NCBI GenBank assembly: GCA_003165095.1
Contig: PLSH01000280.1
Coordinates: 2,305 to 11,851 of the forward strand
From: Acidobacteriaceae bacterium
Lineage (GTDB): Bacteria; Acidobacteriota; Terriglobia; Terriglobales; Acidobacteriaceae
Reading direction: 5' to 3'
DNA length: 9,547 nt
The notes under the pieces are model-generated. The model saw only the letters and a list, made by a program, of their open reading frames with translations. It ran no database searches and was not told the origin of the DNA. The position numbers and the translations under genes were made by a program. This document shows, in pieces, positions 6,785-9,547 of the stretch (the stretch's first letter is position 1; every line of letters begins with the position of its first letter).

Positions 6785-7231
6785 TTCACACCTCGCCCCA
6801 TCGCCTACGTCCATACCCCCTACACCGAAACCTCCGCCATCCCCAAAGGACTCGGCGCTCAGCACCAGGCCGAAGGCGTCATCGAGTTCCTCCGCGAATT
6901 TGAGCCGGGGCTGGCCGACATCGACGGCTTCTCGCATCTCTTCGTGCTCTGGGTCTTCGACCACTCGGGCGATGAATTCGATCTCACCTCTCGCCCGCCC
7001 TCCGACGATCGCCCCCACGGAGTCTTTGCCACGCGCTCTCCGCGCCGGCCCAATCCCATCGCCCTCACCGTGGTCGAACTGCTGCGCCGCGAAGCAACCT
7101 CGCTCCACGTCCGCGGCGTAGACATGCTCGACGGCACGCCTGTCCTCGACATCAAGCCCTACCTGTCCAGCATTCCACCTGAGAAGCTGCGCCGCGGCTG
7201 GCTAGCCGAAGCCGAAGCAAGAAAAAAATAA
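6782..7231 (+). CDS. trmO: tRNA (N6-threonylcarbamoyladenosine37-N6)-methyltransferase (TsaA/YaeB family)
   Basis: A 149-residue beta-barrel SAM-dependent methyltransferase of the TrmO/UPF0066 family. In E. coli TrmO methylates t6A at position 37 of tRNA-Thr(GGU) to m6t6A, tuning decoding. The family signatures appear in order: RPIAYVHTPYTETSAIPKG at the N-terminus, DIDGFSHLFVLWVFDHS in the first third, GVFATRSPRRPNPIALTVVELL in the middle, and VDMLDGTPVLDIKPYL near the end. Length agrees with the short bacterial and archaeal members; E. coli TrmO has an extra C-terminal domain. It is the only clearly plus-strand gene here, and its end faces the end of queE. The tRNA-modification theme is shared with queC/queE, but the opposite orientation argues against co-transcription. 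The substrate is inferred from the family. Confidence 0.93.
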   Translation: MFTPRPIAYVHTPYTETSAIPKGLGAQHQAEGVIEFLREFEPGLADIDGFSHLFVLWVFDHSGDEFDLTSRPPSDDRPHGVFATRSPRRPNPIALTVVELLRREATSLHVRGVDMLDGTPVLDIKPYLSSIPPEKLRRGWLAEAEARKK

Positions 7232-7280
7232 GCAGCCGACGCACCAAGCCGCGCCTTCCGTCACACCGCCATTAAAGTCT

Positions 7281-7305
7281 CTACTATTCCCTACTCCCTA
7301 TTCCC
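7281..7305 (-). repeat. Tandem 7-bp repeats just after the queE stop codon
   Basis: Five bases after the TAA of queE the minus strand reads GGGAATA, GGGAGTA, GGGAATA, then a degenerate GTAG unit. The strict seven-base spacing gives three G3 runs on the transcript strand. The array lies between the convergent ends of queE and trmO. It has no hairpin plus T-run, so it is not a standard terminator. Confidence 0.7.
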
Positions 7306-7310
7306 TGCTC

Positions 7311-8018
7311 TTACGGTATTCCCAGCAGCTTGTGCGTCTGCAAGCTCAACCGCCAGTGCGGGTGTTCCAGACAGAATTGGAGCGCCAACTGCGTATTCGG
7401 CGCGCGATCCGGCCCGTCCATCGGCTGCAAAAAGAAATGACGAAAGTCGAGCGACTCAAACTGCGCCGGCTCCGCTCCCGCCTGCGGATAAACCAGCTTC
7501 AGTTCGTCCCCGCTTCTTTGCTTGAGCTCCGTTCCCGCCTTCGGGCTTACGCAGATCCAGTCCACTCCCGCCGGAGCCGCAATCGTCCCATTCGTCTCCA
7601 CCGCAATCTCGAATCCCCGCGCATGAAGAGCTGCAATCAGGCCGCCATCAATCTGCAGCAGAGGCTCGCCGCCCGTGCACACCACAAATCTTCTCCCGGC
7701 TTTATCATCCTGAGCGAGGCGCAGCGAAGGACCTGCGTGGGTGCCCCAGGTCTCGCTTTTGAGACCTGGGAGCGAACGATCGCCCCATTTTTCTTCAATC
7801 GCCGCCGCCAGCGCCTCCGCCGATTCAAACTTCCCGCCGCCCGGCCCATTCACTTCCGCAAAATCCGTATCGCAGAACCGGCAAATCGCCGTCGCCCGAT
7901 CCGCCTCGCGCCCCGACCAGAGATTGCACCCCGCAAAACGGCAAAAGACCGCCGCGCGGCCCGTCTGCGCGCCCTCGCCCTGCAGCGTATAGAAAATCTC
8001 TTTGACCGCGTAGCCCAT
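7311..8018 (-). CDS. queE: 7-carboxy-7-deazaguanine synthase (radical SAM) with an in-frame repeat-derived insertion
   Basis: Converts 6-carboxy-tetrahydropterin to 7-carboxy-7-deazaguanine, the ring-contraction step of the preQ0/queuosine pathway. 235 residues. YTLQGEGAQTGRAAVFCRFAGCNLW opens the protein. The [4Fe-4S] ligands are Cys31-x14-Cys46-x2-Cys49, the unusual spacing known for QueE rather than the common CxxxCxxC. GGEPLLQ (116-122) is the SAM-binding GGE motif. ETNGT, CVSPKAG, DELKLVYPQ and the ending FFLQPMDGPDRAPNTQ ... SLQTHKLLGIP are all typical. Related proteins of this type are about 210 residues. The excess lies at about 83-107, where the DNA is a palindromic repeat (separate entry). 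The reading frame stays open and all catalytic motifs are intact, so the gene is probably functional. It lies about 100 bases after queC on the same strand. Confidence 0.93.
   Translation of the reverse strand: MGYAVKEIFYTLQGEGAQTGRAAVFCRFAGCNLWSGREADRATAICRFCDTDFAEVNGPGGGKFESAEALAAAIEEKWGDRSLPGLKSETWGTHAGPSLRLAQDDKAGRRFVVCTGGEPLLQIDGGLIAALHARGFEIAVETNGTIAAPAGVDWICVSPKAGTELKQRSGDELKLVYPQAGAEPAQFESLDFRHFFLQPMDGPDRAPNTQLALQFCLEHPHWRLSLQTHKLLGIP
7698..7771 (-). repeat. Palindromic repeat element inserted in frame inside queE
   Basis: CCCAGGTCTC (7745-7754), six bases, GAGACCTGGG (7761-7770) is a perfect 10-bp inverted repeat. Beside it (7705-7731) is a block reading TCATCCTGAGCG ... GCAGCGAAGGA, which I recognise as the style of dispersed intergenic repeats in acidobacterial and other genomes. 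Both blocks fall within the queE reading frame and encode LPGLKSETWGTHAGP followed by SLRLAQDD, a stretch with no counterpart in the QueE fold. The left and right limits are approximate. Repeat identity is from pattern memory; the inverted repeat is seen directly. Confidence 0.7.
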
Positions 8019-8046
8019 TCTTCAGCAACCCCAAATACGCCCGGTC

Positions 8047-8084
8047 CCCATCCTTGCGAGTTTTTCTTGGTCGCAAAGGGTGGG
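8047..8084. repeat. Imperfect hairpin (REP-like) in the queC-queE spacer
   Basis: CCCATCCTTGCGA (8047-8059) pairs with TCGCAAAGGGTGGG (8071-8084) with one mismatch and one bulge. The 11-base loop is A/T-rich. The stem/loop composition resembles GGGTGGG/CGCAAAGG-type intergenic repeats of acidobacterial genomes (inference). On the queC-queE transcript it would form a stable hairpin between the two cistrons. The U-tract needed for intrinsic termination is absent on the minus strand. Confidence 0.65.
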
Positions 8085-8086
8085 AA

Positions 8087-8100
8087 ACCTCAAACCTCAA
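8087..8100 (-). repeat. Two-copy 7-bp tandem repeat after queC
   Basis: The minus strand reads TTGAGGT TTGAGGT about 20 bases after the queC stop, next to the hairpin at 8047-8084. Two copies alone would be unremarkable. It is listed because it shares the seven-base period and the 3'-of-gene position of the arrays after the anti-sigma gene and queE. Confidence 0.45.
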
Positions 8101-8120
8101 TCCGCCCGTCCAACAAGAAT

Positions 8121-8831
8121 CTAGCCCTTCTCATACCGCAACGGATCTTCGATCCCATTCTCGCGAAATCCCTTCTCCCTCAGCAGGCAGGAGTCGCATT
8201 CCCCGCACGGCACGCCCTTGGGCGATGGATCGTAGCAGCTGCTGGTCAGCCCGTAATCCACGCCCAGCTCAATTCCCCTGGCAATAATCTGCGCCTTTGA
8301 AAGCGCAATCAGCGGCGTGTGAATCCTGAGCCGCTGCCGCCCCTCCACGCCGGCCTTGGTGGCCAGGTTTGCCATCCTTTCAAAAGCCTCGATGAACTCC
8401 GGCCGGCAATCCGGATAGCCCGAGTAATCCAGTGCGTTCACGCCGATAAATACGTCGCTCGAACCCAGCACCTCGGCCCACGCCAGCGCAAACGCGAGAA
8501 AAATCGTGTTGCGCGCCGGCACATAGGTGATTGGAATCCCCTGCGCCATCGCGTCCGTGTCGCGGCCTTTCGGTACATCGATGTCCGCAGTCAGCGCTGA
8601 CCCTCCAAAGACGCGCAGATCGATGCTCGCGATGCGGTGCTCAACCGCGCCCACCGACGCGGCAACCTGCTTCGCAGCCTCAACCTCCCACACATGCCTC
8701 TGCCCATAAGAAAACGAGAGCGCGTACGGCTCGAATCCCTCGCTGCGCGCAATCGCCAGGACGGTAGCCGAGTCGAGGCCGCCGCTCAACAATACCACTG
8801 CTCTCCTCACGCGCACACCATTCGGGATCAT
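8121..8831 (-). CDS. queC: 7-cyano-7-deazaguanine (preQ0) synthase
   Basis: An ATP-dependent ligase that turns 7-carboxy-7-deazaguanine plus ammonia into preQ0, the step directly after QueE. 236 residues from the ATG at 8831. That start is chosen because it overlaps the kdsC stop as ATGA and places the PP-loop SGGLDS at 16-21, as usual. Further family motifs are SFSYGQRH (39-46), [18 protein letters not shown] (103-120), [18 protein letters not shown] (130-147) and [13 protein letters not shown] (171-183). The zinc-binding set is Cys199 followed by Cys209-x2-Cys212-x2-Cys215 (TSSCYDP ... VPCGECDSC). The open frame extends 27 codons upstream, but these fall inside kdsC. It is a middle gene of the kdsC-queC-queE operon. 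QueD and QueF are not in the window, so the full pathway must be completed elsewhere. Confidence 0.95.
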   Translation of the reverse strand: MIPNGVRVRRAVVLLSGGLDSATVLAIARSEGFEPYALSFSYGQRHVWEVEAAKQVAASVGAVEHRIASIDLRVFGGSALTADIDVPKGRDTDAMAQGIPITYVPARNTIFLAFALAWAEVLGSSDVFIGVNALDYSGYPDCRPEFIEAFERMANLATKAGVEGRQRLRIHTPLIALSKAQIIARGIELGVDYGLTSSCYDPSPKGVPCGECDSCLLREKGFRENGIEDPLRYEKG

Positions 8832-9448
8832 TGCCTGGACGGCCAGTCCCCCTTCCCGATGTCCATCGACGGCGAAATCGGATTGCTCTCGTCGATGTAC
8901 GACTCGATGCACTGATTGAGGACGCCCTTGGCCTCAAGAATAAACTCCACCGCATCCCGCGCCGCGCCGTGCCCGCCCTTGTTCGGCGTTACGTAGTGCG
9001 CCTCGGCCTTCACCCGCTCGCGCGCGTCGCCCACCGCAATCGCCAATCCGCACACGCGCATCACCGGCAGATCGATCACGTCGTCGCCCACATACGCAAT
9101 CTCCTCCAGCGTCACGGCTTCTTTTTCCATAATCTCCCGCACCGGCCTCATCTTGAACGCCTCGCCGAGATATACGAATTCGAGCTTCAAATCGCGGGCC
9201 CGCATCTGCACCGTCTCCGAGATGCGCTTGGTGATGATTCCGCACTTCATCCCGCCCAGCCGCGCCAGCGAAATGGCCGTGCCGTCATGCGCGTTATACC
9301 CCTTGGCCTCCACCATCTTTGAGGTGGTCGTGCCATCCGAGGCCACCGGCACAGGAATCAGCCAGATACCTCCATCGGTCAAAACGCCGTCAACGTCGAA
9401 AAGAATGATCTTGATCTTGCGGGCGCGATCCTGCGCGGAAACAGTCAT
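8828..9448 (-). CDS. kdsC: 3-deoxy-D-manno-octulosonate 8-phosphate phosphatase (HAD family, KdsC-like)
   Basis: Hydrolyses KDO-8-phosphate to KDO for lipopolysaccharide assembly; cytoplasmic. 206 residues. HAD motif I is [10 protein letters not shown] with Asp18 (nucleophile) and Asp20. Motif II is in GIITKR (Thr73). A lysine near 99 fits motif III. Motif IV is [13 protein letters not shown] with Asp122 and Asp123. [18 protein letters not shown] (154-171) matches the conserved KdsC C-terminal GGxGAxRE-type segment. It has no cap domain, as in the C0/KdsC group. Two small differences from E. coli KdsC are a longer loop after motif I (about residues 30-48) and a tail of about 30 residues after the conserved end. 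The SD is weak. A same-strand frame upstream ends with TGA overlapping this ATG, so it may not be the first gene of the operon. Specific substrate is inferred from family. Confidence 0.9.
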   Translation of the reverse strand: MTVSAQDRARKIKIILFDVDGVLTDGGIWLIPVPVASDGTTTSKMVEAKGYNAHDGTAISLARLGGMKCGIITKRISETVQMRARDLKLEFVYLGEAFKMRPVREIMEKEAVTLEEIAYVGDDVIDLPVMRVCGLAIAVGDARERVKAEAHYVTPNKGGHGAARDAVEFILEAKGVLNQCIESYIDESNPISPSMDIGKGDWPSRQ

Positions 9449-9547
9449 GCTTCGATTTTACCTATTGCGCTTAAGGGCCCCGTCCGAACGCCGGCGATTC
9501 GCGAGAGAATAAAGAAATGGATCGCAATCCACCCGACGCGGCGCCCC
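9449..9547. other. Right-edge region of ambiguous coding content
   Basis: Two readings compete. On the minus strand a frame open to the window edge (34 codons, ending KIEA) stops with TGA at 9447-9445, overlapping the kdsC ATG by ATGA, exactly as at the two secure junctions here. On the plus strand an ATG at 9517 with GAGAG about 10 bases upstream begins MDRNPPDAAP and runs off the edge. Neither is long enough to call. Confidence 0.4.

Noticed and set aside
7281..7305. CRISPR-type or telomere-like array
   Set aside because: Seven-base units without spacers and with only three copies do not fit either.
8019..8120. preQ1/preQ0-type riboswitch near the queuosine genes
   Set aside because: The structured element lies between queC and queE rather than in a leader, and is a simple long hairpin with repeat-like character and no H-type pseudoknot signature that I can see.
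7332..8300. A 322-codon plus-strand open frame
   Set aside because: It lies entirely antisense to queE and queC, whose motifs are unmistakable. The translation is Arg/Pro-rich without recognisable domains, typical of a shadow in G+C-rich DNA.

Overview
The window reads as chromosomal DNA of a Gram-negative soil-type bacterium, most likely an Acidobacteriota (Terriglobia-like) genome. That placement is inference. It rests on the moderately high G+C of the conserved genes, the style of the intergenic palindromes and heptamer repeats, the protein sequences, and outer-membrane and murein functions (KDO phosphatase, MtgA). Nearly all genes are on the minus strand. The one clear exception is trmO, at 6782-7231.

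Layout from left to right. Positions 1-221 hold the N-terminus of an exported protein that runs off the window. Positions 414-3011 hold two exported proteins of unknown function: a HEAT-repeat protein and a 222-residue protein. Their base composition is visibly less G+C-rich than the flanks. Positions 3113-5257 hold an envelope cluster transcribed leftwards: ECF sigma factor, membrane anti-sigma factor with a zinc-finger N-terminus and a TonB-C-like C-terminus (4-base stop/start overlap), then the murein glycosyltransferase mtgA. Positions 5551-6501 hold a zinc-free medium-chain NADPH:quinone oxidoreductase-like enzyme, divergent from trmO (tRNA m6t6A methyltransferase). Positions 7311-9448 hold a compact operon kdsC-queC-queE, in which kdsC and queC also share a 4-base overlap. 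It joins a KDO-8-phosphate phosphatase to two 7-deazaguanine (queuosine/preQ0) enzymes.

The most interesting signals are non-genic or cut across genes. (1) queE carries an in-frame insertion of about 74 bp with a perfect 10-bp palindrome. It looks like a dispersed intergenic palindromic repeat that became coding and adds about 25 residues just before the GGEP motif. (2) A promoter-like element (CGGTGTCTAA, three variable bases, AATAGAG, with a GGAAC/GGAGC -35-like box) occurs upstream of both the ECF sigma gene and the HEAT-repeat gene. This suggests the exported HEAT protein is a target of the locally encoded sigma factor. (3) Three gene 3' ends (anti-sigma, queE, queC) carry short tandem repeats of different sequence but the same 7-bp period. 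(4) The queC-queE spacer contains a long imperfect hairpin of another apparent repeat family.

No RNA gene, CRISPR array, insertion sequence, attachment site or replication origin was found. No complete novel defence-type or biosynthetic system is visible. The plausible local system is an ECF sigma/anti-sigma envelope-stress module with its candidate target genes.
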